Positions 1-9,515 are shown, counted from the stretch's first letter. The stretch: DNA of 64,000 nucleotides from Bacteroidota bacterium (GCA_023423715.1 JAFAFC010000007.1:124001-188000); one strand, 5' to 3'. Notes: generated from the letters alone by a model not told the origin. Translations and numbers: made by a program.

Positions 1-1211
1 GAAGTAATTTTTATTTTATCCATTTTTAAAATGGACTTTATTAAATCATTTTGAAAAAACGAATTATCAATTCTGTTGAAGATTAGTTTGTCTTCAACTC
101 GTTCACTGTCTTTTTCCGTAATGAATTTATATTCGTCAAATCTGTATTGATTTTCTGTTTTGGCTATCTCAAGTTCTCGTTCGCTAAAATTGTTATCAAT
201 CAATTTTTGAATAATTGCAGAATCAATTTCTATGTTTTTATAGCGTTTTAGATTTCTTGAAATTGTTTGTGCATTGCTTCCATCTTCGTGTTCCTCTTTA
301 ATTAAATTGATTGAGTACTCATTTAACTCGTCATTTGCAGGAATGTAAATACTTGACAAAATGTTTGGATAATAAACGCTATTACTTGAACGAATAACAG
401 GTTTAAACAAAATGTCTGTTTCTTTTGCGTTTGGTAATAATTCTTGAATTTTCACTCTCAAATTGAACAAACCTGAAAGCGTTGTAAAGTTTAATTGCTC
501 TCCGCTTTTTCTTTTAGCAATTATCCAAATACCTTTCAAATCGTCTAATTTGTCGGAAGTTTTGTATTCAAAAATTGCATCTTCTGGAACTTGAATATTG
601 CCAAGTGTAATAATATCTTCTTCGTTTACTGCTTCTTCCGTTCCTTTTTTATAGTCTTTCTTCTTGTTTAAAAACATTGCCCATTTATCCCAAGGAATAT
701 CAGCAATTTCTCCATTAGGCGATGTTAAAACAAAACGCACTTGTTCCAAATCAAAAAACTTTCTTTTTTTATCTCGATTTTTAACGTAACAACTATAACA
801 TTTTGGCGGATATAAATTTCCTTTGTGTTCTGAATTGACGTTATTTTCCCAATTACCTTTCCAATGGTCAATTCGGTCGAAACGATTACAATTGTTACAA
901 TAAAACCATTCAGGAAAATATTTTGCTGATAAAAAGGCGAATTTATTTTCAGGGTCAAATCCTTTTTTTAATTCATTGACAGGGATTTTTACTAAATGTT
1001 CTAATTCTTGAAAATATCTACTTAAACGGTTTTTAAATCGTTTATCAATAATGAGATTATGCTCTTCAAAATTTCCGTTTATAGTTTGAAAGAAAGGCCA
1101 TTCATTGAAATTATCAATCAAAATAGAACCGTCCCTTGTTTCTATAATAGAACCAACACCACCGTAAGAACTAATGGCTTTTCTTGTTTGTATTTGCTCA
1201 AATTGTCCCAT
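1..1211 (-). CDS. drmB: DrmB-like DISARM protein (DUF1998 family), 3' end outside window
   Basis: This gene is open from an ATG at 1211 to the left edge, giving the first 403 residues. The N-terminus (RKAISSYGGVGSIIE) matches the start typical of DUF1998/DrmB proteins. A zinc-knuckle-like set of cysteines, C105/C108 and C138/C141, follows. In DISARM systems DrmB works with the helicase DrmA in restricting incoming phage DNA. The ATG shares one base with the drmA stop (TAATG), so the two are translationally coupled. The rest of the gene, and any drmC or methyltransferase gene, would lie left of the window. The assignment rests on N-terminal motifs and on position directly after drmA. Confidence 0.8.
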   Translation of the reverse strand, partial: MGQFEQIQTRKAISSYGGVGSIIETRDGSILIDNFNEWPFFQTINGNFEEHNLIIDKRFKNRLSRYFQELEHLVKIPVNELKKGFDPENKFAFLSAKYFPEWFYCNNCNRFDRIDHWKGNWENNVNSEHKGNLYPPKCYSCYVKNRDKKRKFFDLEQVRFVLTSPNGEIADIPWDKWAMFLNKKKDYKKGTEEAVNEEDIITLGNIQVPEDAIFEYKTSDKLDDLKGIWIIAKRKSGEQLNFTTLSGLFNLRVKIQELLPNAKETDILFKPVIRSSNSVYYPNILSSIYIPANDELNEYSINLIKEEHEDGSNAQTISRNLKRYKNIEIDSAIIQKLIDNNFSERELEIAKTENQYRFDEYKFITEKDSERVEDKLIFNRIDNSFFQNDLIKSILKMDKIKIT

Positions 1212-4200
1212 TACTTGTTTATTATTTTCACAATGCTGTTTGTATCTATTTCTCTCATTGACATCATTAAACTCCAATCATCTAAATCAGACATTTTTTT
1301 AATCAGAATTTTGTAAGTCAAATCGCCTTCTTTTGTTGTCCATTTTTCGGATAAAACTTTCAGTTTTTCCAAAGCGTAATCCAATTGTTTTTTGTTCTTA
1401 ATTCTTTCAGAAATGAAATTTTTAAGTTCTTCGTAATTTCCTGTAAAATCTTTGGCTCGTTTGTCGGGATATAATCCTTGTTTGTGTCTGACAAAACAAA
1501 CCAACAAACTTGCTAAAACTTTGTCTAAAGCAATTTCGGTAAATGGTGTAACGCTTAACGGTTCTACGAATTTGTAATAAGCATTGTTAAACGGAACGTA
1601 ATTTTCAAAATAGGATTTATCTCTTGAACGATTGGCATCTAATAAATTGATTACAATTCCTTTGTCTTTTCTTCCAACACGGCTTGATGCTTGAATGTAC
1701 TCGGCAACGTTTTTAGGTTGTCCATTCATCAACATTACATTTAATCGTTCAATATCAATACCAACGGAAAACATATTAGAAGCCAAAACTAAATCGACCG
1801 ATTTTTGAACAAAAGTAAAACCATCTTTTGCGATTAAACTAAACGGCATTTCCAATTCATTCAGTAATTTTTTGATAGAATTGCTTTCAATTCTACTTGT
1901 CAATTCTTTTGTTCTTCCTGCAAGTCCGAAATAATTAAAACCATAAACTTGTTTCGGCAGTTGATAGCGATTGTGCAAGAGCTTCAAAAAGTCTGAAATT
2001 TCCGCAGGAACTTTATTGTAAACCTTTCCAACATCTCTCAAACTATTGTAAAATGAAACAATCGTCCAAAAATTGTTTTCTCTGTGTATTGCTTCTTCTT
2101 GCGTTAAATTTTCTTTTGCTCTGTAATATTTGAACAATTCAATTCGTGCCAAAAGTAAATTTCCTAAAATTCTTATTTGTGAGTTTAAAGCTGTTTTTCC
2201 TGTTGGCATAAAGCCAATGTGTTTTCGTTTGCTTTCAGTTGAAACATAAGAAAAGAAATTGTCATCATAAGTTACTCCCATAGGTGGGAAAATGTTCAAT
2301 TTTCTATTTCCATAAAGCATTGCAACTTGTTGTTTGGTGTTTCTTGTTGTTGCAGTTGAAGTAATGATTTTTGGTTTTCTCTTTCCTTTAGTAGAAAGTA
2401 ATTCAACGATTGATTCGTATAAACCTGTAATAGAACCCAAAGGACCACTTAACAAGTGTAATTCATCTTGAATAATTAAATCGGGTGGTAGTTTTTTATC
2501 ATCTAATGAATTAAAAAGATTATGTCCTTCTTCTCTATGTGAAAGCATTGCAAATTTATCAACTGTTGCAAAAAGCAATGTTGGTGGATTTTGATAAATT
2601 TTATCATCAACAAAATAAATCGGTAATTCTTCACTAAATGCACATTCTGAATTTAAACATTTCGTTGAGAATGTTTTGTCCGTTGCCTTGTAACCCAAAT
2701 CAAATTTTCCTGAACTATTTTGCGAAACCAAATTACAACCACACCACGAACAACTTGTAATTGGAAAGGTATTTGCTTTACGATAATCTCCTGCTTTTTT
2801 GTTGTTCAGTTTTGTGATTTCATCAAATGTTTTTTTGAATATGGTTTGAGCATCCTTATATGAATTTGGCGTTGTTGAAGCTCCAACCCACATTCCAATA
2901 GAAACTTTACTTTCTCCGAAAAAGTATTCTTCATTTGGTTTGAAAAATCTTCTCAAAAAGTCTAACGAAAGAATCAATTTCGTTGCACGTTCAAATTGCT
3001 GGGCAGTCAGCAAACGCAATGTATATCGCATTATTACAGAAACTCCATCTGAATTTTTTTCGTGTAAAATTCTTCTGCTAATTATTGTAAACGCTGTAAT
3101 TGCCAAATACGCTTCTGTTTTCCCTCCACCTGTCGGAAACCAAAGCAAATCAACAACGTTGTTTCTATCGTCCGAATCTTCGTTGATTGTTGATTCAATA
3201 TTCAAAAGAAAAAATGCTAATTGGAAAGGCCTGTAATTTGGCTTGAATGAATGATTTTTAAAAAATTCTAAATCATTGTATTTGAAGTTTTCATCAATTT
3301 CAGATAGTTCAATTCCTTTCTTACCAAACAAATCTTTGTTTGAGATTAGCATTTGAATATACATTGCTGTATTTGAAAGCAAAAAGGATTTGAAAGCGGT
3401 TTCGTTTTCATTAATAAACTCTATATTCTTGATTAGTCTTTCATAAGTCTTGTTCTGCATTTCTAAAATTGTGCTTAAAGACTTTTTGTAATTGTCTTCT
3501 GCTTCGGTTTGTTCTTGCTTTGAAATCCAACCTTTATACTCCTGCGCAAAGAGTTTCAATTTTTGAATGATTGTTGATTTTTCTAAATTAGTCCAAATTG
3601 AAAGGTTTTTCAATTCAGTAATGTCTTTTAGATTTTCAGGAAAATCTTCTTTAAAAGCATTGCTGTAATTTTTAATATCTACTTCGGGTAAAAACGTAGT
3701 TTTTAATTCCGTTGGATTTTTATTGTCATTCCAATTAACTGCACAACCGTGACCAATGGCAAAAGAGTTTTCTTTTCTGTATTGAAAATTGATTAAGTTT
3801 AGTTCTTCATCAAACGGATTTGTTTCAGAAAGTTGTTTGTATGGTAAAAACGTTACTCCCGAAATTGAAATTTCTCCTTGAAATATTGAATTTTTATTTA
3901 ATTGCTCATTACTGAATGAGAATTTATTTTTCGGGTGATTCAGTCGATTTGCCAACAAGATTTTTATAAATTTTCCATAATGGGTTTCGTAAATTTTCTT
4001 GTAATAACAAGTGACAATAGAATTATCATTTTGATTTTGGTCTAATGGATATTCTTTTGATTCATCAAAATTTATATCTCTTAGATTTAGTTCAACAATT
4101 TTAGGTTCTATTTTTACTCTTTTCCAAAGTCGTCCTAATAGCAATTCTCCTTTTTTGTATGCAACGCTGTCAAGTAACTCTGTTTGCTGTTCATTTTCTT

Positions 4201-4801
4201 TAAAACGGCTTCTATAATTAGTAACAGTCAAACCTCCCTTGTCAAACTCTTCCTTGTTCAAGAACATTAGTCCGTTTTCATACTTAAAATACTTTGTAAC
4301 TGAATTGTATGGATTTTCAGAAAATTTTTTGAATTCTTCTTCTGAAATTTCTATCGTTGCAGAAGTTGCTTCAATTTGTATGTATTTTGCGTAACTAAAA
4401 GTTACATTTAAAGTTTTTGCATCTTTTGGAACGCAAAAGGTTAAACCAAAATTTGTCGGAAAATATTGATTGGCTTCTGAATATTCTTTTTCGGGTTCTA
4501 CGTTTTTACTTTTATCAATATCTTCATCAGAACTTTCATTAATATTATCCGTTTCAGATGTTTCTGCTTCAGTATTATCATCTTCAATTTCTGCATTTGA
4601 ATCGTGTGTTTCTTTTTCCCCGATTGAAACTTCCATATCACGTTCTGGAAACAAAATTCCCGAATAATATCTACTCAATGGATAATCTGAAATGATTTCA
4701 TTTTCATTGTCGGAAATAAAAACATCAGAGCCGGGGCCAATTAAATTATCTTTAATTGTATCCCGAAATATCAATCTTGGCTCGTCTAAATATTTATTCA
4801 T
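1211..4801 (-). CDS. drmA: DISARM system helicase DrmA
   Basis: An SF2-type helicase of 1196 residues. The N-terminus contains the DrmA-like stretch DNLIGPG followed by SRYYSGILFPE, then an acidic low-complexity linker (about residues 65-110). Walker A (WFPTGGGKTEAYL) lies near residue 555, paired cysteines (CSWCGC and a later C-x4-C) near 680-710, the DELH box near 780, and the C-terminal helicase motif QASSRVGR near 1037. DrmA is the core ATPase of DISARM phage defence. It overlaps drmE by 8 bp upstream and drmB by 1 bp downstream, so the three form one operon. All helicase motifs look intact, so this copy is probably active. Confidence 0.9.
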   Translation of the reverse strand: MNKYLDEPRLIFRDTIKDNLIGPGSDVFISDNENEIISDYPLSRYYSGILFPERDMEVSIGEKETHDSNAEIEDDNTEAETSETDNINESSDEDIDKSKNVEPEKEYSEANQYFPTNFGLTFCVPKDAKTLNVTFSYAKYIQIEATSATIEISEEEFKKFSENPYNSVTKYFKYENGLMFLNKEEFDKGGLTVTNYRSRFKENEQQTELLDSVAYKKGELLLGRLWKRVKIEPKIVELNLRDINFDESKEYPLDQNQNDNSIVTCYYKKIYETHYGKFIKILLANRLNHPKNKFSFSNEQLNKNSIFQGEISISGVTFLPYKQLSETNPFDEELNLINFQYRKENSFAIGHGCAVNWNDNKNPTELKTTFLPEVDIKNYSNAFKEDFPENLKDITELKNLSIWTNLEKSTIIQKLKLFAQEYKGWISKQEQTEAEDNYKKSLSTILEMQNKTYERLIKNIEFINENETAFKSFLLSNTAMYIQMLISNKDLFGKKGIELSEIDENFKYNDLEFFKNHSFKPNYRPFQLAFFLLNIESTINEDSDDRNNVVDLLWFPTGGGKTEAYLAITAFTIISRRILHEKNSDGVSVIMRYTLRLLTAQQFERATKLILSLDFLRRFFKPNEEYFFGESKVSIGMWVGASTTPNSYKDAQTIFKKTFDEITKLNNKKAGDYRKANTFPITSCSWCGCNLVSQNSSGKFDLGYKATDKTFSTKCLNSECAFSEELPIYFVDDKIYQNPPTLLFATVDKFAMLSHREEGHNLFNSLDDKKLPPDLIIQDELHLLSGPLGSITGLYESIVELLSTKGKRKPKIITSTATTRNTKQQVAMLYGNRKLNIFPPMGVTYDDNFFSYVSTESKRKHIGFMPTGKTALNSQIRILGNLLLARIELFKYYRAKENLTQEEAIHRENNFWTIVSFYNSLRDVGKVYNKVPAEISDFLKLLHNRYQLPKQVYGFNYFGLAGRTKELTSRIESNSIKKLLNELEMPFSLIAKDGFTFVQKSVDLVLASNMFSVGIDIERLNVMLMNGQPKNVAEYIQASSRVGRKDKGIVINLLDANRSRDKSYFENYVPFNNAYYKFVEPLSVTPFTEIALDKVLASLLVCFVRHKQGLYPDKRAKDFTGNYEELKNFISERIKNKKQLDYALEKLKVLSEKWTTKEGDLTYKILIKKMSDLDDWSLMMSMREIDTNSIVKIINK

Positions 4802-7238
4802 CTACCAAAGTCTTTTTTGTTATTGTTTTTTCTTGAATTGTTTCGGTCAGTTTTTCTAAAATTTTATCGTTCAATTTTTTTAGAGAATCGCTTTTTTCTT
4901 CTTTGTTAGAAGCAACATAATCTAACAAATCATTGCCCAGAATCTTTCCTGCCTGTTGTCTTATGGAGTGGTCTTTTTTAGAATAAACTTTGAATTTTTC
5001 AAATTCAGTTACAATTAAATCGTTTGAACGATTATTCTTCAAACAAAAATCTCGGATAACTTCCAAAGTTTTAACTCTTGGAAATCGTGTTGTTGATTTT
5101 TCGTCCAAGTACAACCGAAAAGTATTGTAATTTATCTTAAATGATGTAAACAAAGCATCGAATAACTTTTCTGTGCTATTAAAATTCAAGGATAAATCTT
5201 TCAAAGTTTGTTTCCAACTGTCAGCATATTTATCAAATGAATCCAATAAATTTTCTGTGTCGAATATTTTTAAGATTTTTCTAAATTCTTCTTTGCTGTT
5301 GTTTTGATAAAAACGAATAGTTGCACCAACATAAACTTCTCCAATTGTCGTTTTGATTTGTTCGTTATTTTCAATTAGAAAAACTCCTTTTGAAGAATCA
5401 AATTTGTCTTTTGTCCCGTCATTAAACTCAATTTCATAAATCGCTTGTTCCTTTGGTAAATCAATAGATTCATAAGGATTGTTTTTGAAATTTTCATTAT
5501 TCAAGTCAAAAGCAAAAATATCATCTAATTCTCGTTTTTTAATTTCATTTGAATGAGCAAAAATTGTTTTAAAAAAGACGCATCTGTCTTTGTGATTTAA
5601 TCTTGTTTTTTCTTGGTTTTGGTATGTCTGTTCAACATTGTCAAAAGAAATTTCATCTAAATTTTCATAACAAAGAATTTCGCAATTCCCTTTTATGGAT
5701 TTGATTTTTACGAACAATTCAAGGTTATTCAAATACGGAATAATCACAATTCGACTTTCCGAATTTTGTTGCTCATCATTTATCCATTTGTCTAAATAAA
5801 TCTTTGAATTATCAATTCTTTTGTCACTAATTAGACGAATGTTATTTATTCTTTCGTTTTTTATTTGATTATGAGTGGCATCGTAATTTTTCTTTTCTAC
5901 TATCAAATATATTGGTTTATGATTGTTCTCTTTTACTTTTTGCTTGATGTAGTTCCACTTTAAGTTTTCACTTTCCAATGTGTTGGATATTTTTGAAAAC
6001 AAATTGAAAATACAATCCGTATAACCTTTGATTGTATCAGGATTGTAAATATCTTTTTCGTAGAAAAGATTATTTAACTCATCTGAAAAAGTTTCGCTTT
6101 GAAAATATTGATTAAGTCGGTCTAGATATTCTTGATAAATTCCTTTAGAAAGATTAGTGTTTACCAAAATCATTCTCAAAAAGAAATTAGTGTACTTCAA
6201 AATGAAAGCGAGGTTTACCTTGCTTTCATCTTTTATTTTCTCAATTTCTTTTGAAAGTTCTATAAATGAAGAATATAAATCGGTATTGCCTAATTTGACT
6301 TTTCTCGTTTCGTTTGGCGTTTCGTTGTTTGCGATTTTCACTTCATCATTTGACCACAACCATTGTAAAAATTGATTTTCAGAACTTGGTTTATCTGTTC
6401 CTATTACAATTATGTTTTTGTATTTTTCTCTGTATTTTTCTTGTAAGATGAAATCAAAGTTTTCACGATATTTAGAATCTCCAATAATTATCACTTCATC
6501 AAATGTTTGGTCTTGGTTTAACAAGAAAACTTGTGCGGTTTCAAAATTATTACAGCACTCAACCATATAATTGAAAAAAGGCAAATCATTACTGATTTTT
6601 CCATTCTTGTTTGTATATCTAATCGGCAAAAACTTACTTTCTTTAAAGAACTTTTTTTCAGCAATTACCAATGTTTTATTTTTAAAATCTGTAATGAATG
6701 GAAAGTTGTTTCCAAAGACATTGTTTAAATAATTTACATAACTATCAATGTTGTTGGCTGTATTTCGACCATTTGATAGATTGGGGTTTATTTTATAGAA
6801 CTTATGACCACTAATTGTAAAGTTTGCTCCCTGTTCATTTTTCTTTGGAAATTTATGCCTTACGGTCAGTCCTAATGGGCTTTTTCTTAAAACTTGAAAA
6901 ACTCTTTTTCTGCCGTGCGAATATACCAAATCGTTACTTTCAATTAGTGGGTTAATTTTCTCATAGTTAAAATAATTTTGATAGAGTTTGATTAATACGA
7001 TTGAATGAAAAATAGAAGTGAAAAAATTTTCCCGATACTCATCTTCGGGTATACTTATAAAGAAATCGCTTTTTTCATAGTTATCATTAAGAATATATTG
7101 GTATATCAAATGGAAGTTTGTAAAGTCAAAGATGTTATACTTTTCAAAATCAGTTTCCCTTAAGTTGATCTCGTCAATGTAACATTCTTGTATTTCGGAA
7201 TGAACTAGATCTAAATAGTTTTTGATTTGTTTTTTCAT
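4794..7238 (-). CDS. drmE: DrmE-like DISARM protein
   Basis: A protein of 814 residues, rich in Lys, Asn and Glu, with no motif I can assign. Its place directly before drmA, with an 8-bp overlap, and its size fit DrmE, the accessory protein of class 2 DISARM. Its biochemical role is not known. The ATG at 7238 follows about 50 bp of leader and a TAnnTTTG-type -7 box at 7290-7297. It appears to be the first gene of the operon. The name comes from context and length more than from residues I can point to. A fast-evolving unrelated protein in the same slot remains possible. Confidence 0.68.
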   Translation of the reverse strand: MKKQIKNYLDLVHSEIQECYIDEINLRETDFEKYNIFDFTNFHLIYQYILNDNYEKSDFFISIPEDEYRENFFTSIFHSIVLIKLYQNYFNYEKINPLIESNDLVYSHGRKRVFQVLRKSPLGLTVRHKFPKKNEQGANFTISGHKFYKINPNLSNGRNTANNIDSYVNYLNNVFGNNFPFITDFKNKTLVIAEKKFFKESKFLPIRYTNKNGKISNDLPFFNYMVECCNNFETAQVFLLNQDQTFDEVIIIGDSKYRENFDFILQEKYREKYKNIIVIGTDKPSSENQFLQWLWSNDEVKIANNETPNETRKVKLGNTDLYSSFIELSKEIEKIKDESKVNLAFILKYTNFFLRMILVNTNLSKGIYQEYLDRLNQYFQSETFSDELNNLFYEKDIYNPDTIKGYTDCIFNLFSKISNTLESENLKWNYIKQKVKENNHKPIYLIVEKKNYDATHNQIKNERINNIRLISDKRIDNSKIYLDKWINDEQQNSESRIVIIPYLNNLELFVKIKSIKGNCEILCYENLDEISFDNVEQTYQNQEKTRLNHKDRCVFFKTIFAHSNEIKKRELDDIFAFDLNNENFKNNPYESIDLPKEQAIYEIEFNDGTKDKFDSSKGVFLIENNEQIKTTIGEVYVGATIRFYQNNSKEEFRKILKIFDTENLLDSFDKYADSWKQTLKDLSLNFNSTEKLFDALFTSFKINYNTFRLYLDEKSTTRFPRVKTLEVIRDFCLKNNRSNDLIVTEFEKFKVYSKKDHSIRQQAGKILGNDLLDYVASNKEEKSDSLKKLNDKILEKLTETIQEKTITKKTLVDE

Positions 7239-7289
7239 TCAATGTTATTTGTTTTTTATACGCGGCTCTTTTGAACTTCGCGTAACTCT

Positions 7290-7297
7290 CAAATATA
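7290..7297 (-). promoter_or_regulatory. -7 element upstream of drmE operon
   Basis: On the minus strand this reads TATATTTG, matching the Bacteroidota -7 consensus TAnnTTTG, about 50 bp before the drmE ATG. No clear -33 TTG was found at the usual spacing, so strength is uncertain. Confidence 0.5.
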
Positions 7298-7354
7298 CAA
7301 AATAGAATAATTGATAAAGAATTATAAAAAAATAGTCAATAATCACATAATTCC

Positions 7355-7362
7355 TATCTTTG
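7355..7362 (+). promoter_or_regulatory. -7 element for the 7599-8656 gene pair
   Basis: TATCTTTG matches the phylum consensus TAnnTTTG on the plus strand. Transcription from here would run through the hairpin at 7407-7526 before the ATG at 7599, giving a leader of about 230 nt. It is divergent from the drmE promoter 58 bp away. No -33 TTG was found. Confidence 0.5.
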
Positions 7363-7406
7363 TTTTAGAAAATAAAAATCAACGTAAAGCGTAAGCTATC
7401 GTATTG

Positions 7407-7526
7407 GTGTAAGAAAACCGCTAATTTTCATTGACAACCAAATTCGATAGACTTACGCCTACGCAATAATTTGCGTGGGCTGTAAGTTCTATCTGGTTGT
7501 CGGGTTCTTAGCGGTACCTCTTGCAC
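7407..7526 (+). repeat. 120-nt imperfect palindrome (long hairpin)
   Basis: Nested arms pair across about 120 nt. They are 7407-7414 with 7519-7526 (one G-U type pair), 7417-7424 with 7508-7515 (perfect), 7433-7440 with 7494-7501 (perfect), 7446-7456 with 7482-7493 (one bulge) and 7457-7466 with 7471-7480 (one G-U type pair). The apical loop is TAAT. No protein is encoded. It lies between divergent transcripts and probably within the leader of the plus-strand genes. The layout resembles long attC-like palindromes that I recall beside cassette-type genes in this phylum, but I cannot confirm family membership. Confidence 0.8.
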
Positions 7527-7598
7527 GGATTGGCTTCAGTTCCACGCTTTTTTCATTTCTATAATTCACTATTGGGCTGTAGTGAAAACAGAAAATAT

Positions 7599-8030
7599 AT
7601 GATAAAAAAGAAATTATTATTGGGGTTGGGAATTTTCACCTTAACAACCTTTCCCGCTCAGAAATCCACCAAAGTACTTACGGAAAATCAAGTGATTAAA
7701 GATTTACAGCGCGTAAATCAGCACCTTACTCCCGGTTTTGATCTTACGAATATTAAAATCATTAATACAACTTCAGCTTTAGGACCAAATACAAAGCGGT
7801 TCTTTTTTACTTGTACTGCTGTTGCAAATAAAGTTGGGGTTATTAATCGTGCTGATCGGTATTTCTATATGACGGAAACAAAAATAAGTGATTTAGAAAT
7901 CGATGTGAATAAAGGTGATGAGTTTAAATGCCGAGGCGATATCGCCTACAATCTTGAAAATCCTGGTGGCTGGAAAATATTTCTAAGTCAAAGAGGAGAA
8001 GAAACTTTTATTCTAAGAAAAGATTTTTAA
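7599..8030 (+). CDS. Small secreted protein of unknown function
   Basis: A protein of 143 residues. An ATG at 7599 gives a signal peptide of about 20 residues (MIKKKLLLGLGIFTLTTFPA), so it is preferred over upstream TTG codons that would fall inside the hairpin. The mature part is mixed alpha/beta by appearance, with two cysteines (FTC and FKC) that could form a disulfide. I recognise no family. It is followed after 2 bp by the next gene, so the two are likely co-transcribed. Its place beside a defence operon and a hairpin element suggests accessory cargo, but nothing in it points to a function. Confidence 0.65.
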   Translation: MIKKKLLLGLGIFTLTTFPAQKSTKVLTENQVIKDLQRVNQHLTPGFDLTNIKIINTTSALGPNTKRFFFTCTAVANKVGVINRADRYFYMTETKISDLEIDVNKGDEFKCRGDIAYNLENPGGWKIFLSQRGEETFILRKDF

Positions 8031-8032
8031 AC

Positions 8033-8656
8033 ATGGATAATCACTTTAAATTGTACCCAAGTATTGAAGCGCTTATTGAATACTTATCCTATTCAGATAC
8101 TGAACGTCCAACGAGCTTAATAAGTGTTTGCGAGATCAACAATGACTTTGTTTACACATACGACTTCAGAGAAATATTCCTTTTATATTTTGATGAGTTT
8201 ATGGAAGTGCATCCGGAACATAAACTTCAACTTATGGGAATTTATAATTTGGAACGTTCATGTTTGAAAATTGAAGAATTTTACCTTCAAAAATTAAAAG
8301 GTTTCTTTGAGGAATACGCTCAAAACCCAAATTTCCGTGAACTCCAAGTAAAATACGCATCGGTTCATCGATTCTTCAATATTGCAGTATTAGCAAAGCC
8401 TGACGTTCTTACAAATATTGAGCAAAGGAATTATGAATTAAGTGAAAACATCAAATACTACAATTCTAAAATACTAGCGGAACTCAATAAAGATCCAATA
8501 GATAAAAACAAACTTGAAATTTTGATGGTTAATAGGGACTACTTATACCAATGTAGACTTTTAGAATTAAAGGCCGCAGATTTATCTGAAGCAACTGCTG
8601 TTTTGGTGAAGCTTCAGGAGATGGCAGTTAATTTTGCTAGGATACAAAATAAGTAA
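8033..8656 (+). CDS. Hypothetical cytoplasmic protein
   Basis: A protein of 207 residues with no signal peptide or membrane segment. It looks mostly helical, with a long amphipathic C-terminal half (about residues 120-205). It starts 2 bp after the secreted protein gene and is probably its operon partner. I do not recognise the family. The gene ends at the edge of a roughly 1.3-kb non-coding stretch leading to the iteron array. Confidence 0.6.
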   Translation: MDNHFKLYPSIEALIEYLSYSDTERPTSLISVCEINNDFVYTYDFREIFLLYFDEFMEVHPEHKLQLMGIYNLERSCLKIEEFYLQKLKGFFEEYAQNPNFRELQVKYASVHRFFNIAVLAKPDVLTNIEQRNYELSENIKYYNSKILAELNKDPIDKNKLEILMVNRDYLYQCRLLELKAADLSEATAVLVKLQEMAVNFARIQNK

Positions 8657-8696
8657 TTACAATATTTTCAACATATTTAAATACAAAATATACAAC

Positions 8697-9159
8697 TTAT
8701 ATTATTACAACATAATCAAATACATTGTAATTGATTATGTTATAATTTATCCATTTTCCTGGATTTAGGTATAATTGCATCGTTAGGTAATGTATTTTAA
8801 CAAGCATTTCATCAAAAAACATTTTATCTTCATCGGACAAACTGCTTTTTAACAAACTAAAATAATCCCTATACTTAATTTATTTCTTAATCAGGTCAAA
8901 CAAAACAAAGAACTCTCTTGAGATCTATAGTAGCACTTCAAGACAATTCTCCCATTTTAAAAGTAACTAATTATTCAATTTCATCTTTTGGTTCTTGAAT
9001 AATAAATTCTAAAAATTCATGTCTAAAGTTAACGTCCTATTAATTTTATATTTTTTCATTTTCAGCTAAACAATTCATTAAAAAATCAAATGCCTCAACC
9101 TTTAATACCTCTTGTTTCTTTATAAATTTCACAATCTTTTATGAACGTTCCTTTTTCAT
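8697..9159 (-). pseudogene. Decayed gene of unknown family, multiple frameshifts and stops
   Basis: Minus-strand protein-like segments occur in shifting frames. An ATG at 9159 begins MKKERS, then a stop, then KIVKFIKKQEVLKVEAFDF and onward. A second frame gives NFRHEFLEFIIQEPKDEIE near 8970-9035. A third gives YRDYFSLLKSSLSDEDKMF and on to a stop at 8697. Composition and residue mix look like former coding sequence, broken by at least one nonsense codon and two frame changes. The original family was not recognised. It lies next to the replication module, so it may be a dead plasmid gene. Confidence 0.5.
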
Positions 9160-9316
9160 TATTATAGGCGGAAAATCCGACACAACACTACCGGTAAACA
9201 ATTGACTAATAACTAATTAAGCTGTAAAATCCAATGAATTAAATTTAATTAAATTTAATTGTTTTTTTTGGCGTTTTTATAAAAAACTGATTACCAGCGG
9301 TTAACACCCCGTAGGG

Positions 9317-9352
9317 CAAGACAATACAGTACATCAGTACGGTATCGTCTTG
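9317..9352. repeat. Hairpin with 11-bp arms in the origin region
   Basis: Arms CAAGACAATAC (9317-9327) and GTATCGTCTTG (9342-9352) pair with one mismatch. The 14-nt loop itself carries AGTAC twice. There is no T-tract, so a terminator is unlikely. It could be a protein-binding or single-strand-initiation structure of the plasmid-like origin, which is inference. Confidence 0.55.
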
Positions 9353-9355
9353 CTA

Positions 9356-9515
9356 AATTTCTAAAAAATTTATTTTCTGATCTTTTAGCTTCAAAAAAGC
9401 CAAATTGCATAATTTAGAAATTGATAAAACAATCTCTATTTTATTGAATAATTTCTAAAAAAACAAAACTCTACTGCTTCAAGAATTTTGCTCAAAATCT
9501 CGAACAATTTCTAAA
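9356..9515. repeat. Four copies of AATTTCTAAA
   Basis: Direct copies occur at 9356-9365, 9450-9459 and 9506-9515, and an inverted copy (TTTAGAAATT) at 9413-9422. Spacing is about 35-60 bp. The motif is AT-rich, so chance contributes, but four exact 10-mers in 160 bp next to an iteron origin suggest protein-binding sites. Confidence 0.45.

Noticed and set aside
7521..7598. N-terminal extension of the secreted protein from a TTG at 7521
   Set aside because: It would start inside the hairpin and hide a good signal peptide that begins at the ATG at 7599.
9237..9260. AATTAAATTT tandem palindromes as an operator
   Set aside because: It is pure A/T low-complexity DNA, with no basis to separate it from chance in this region.
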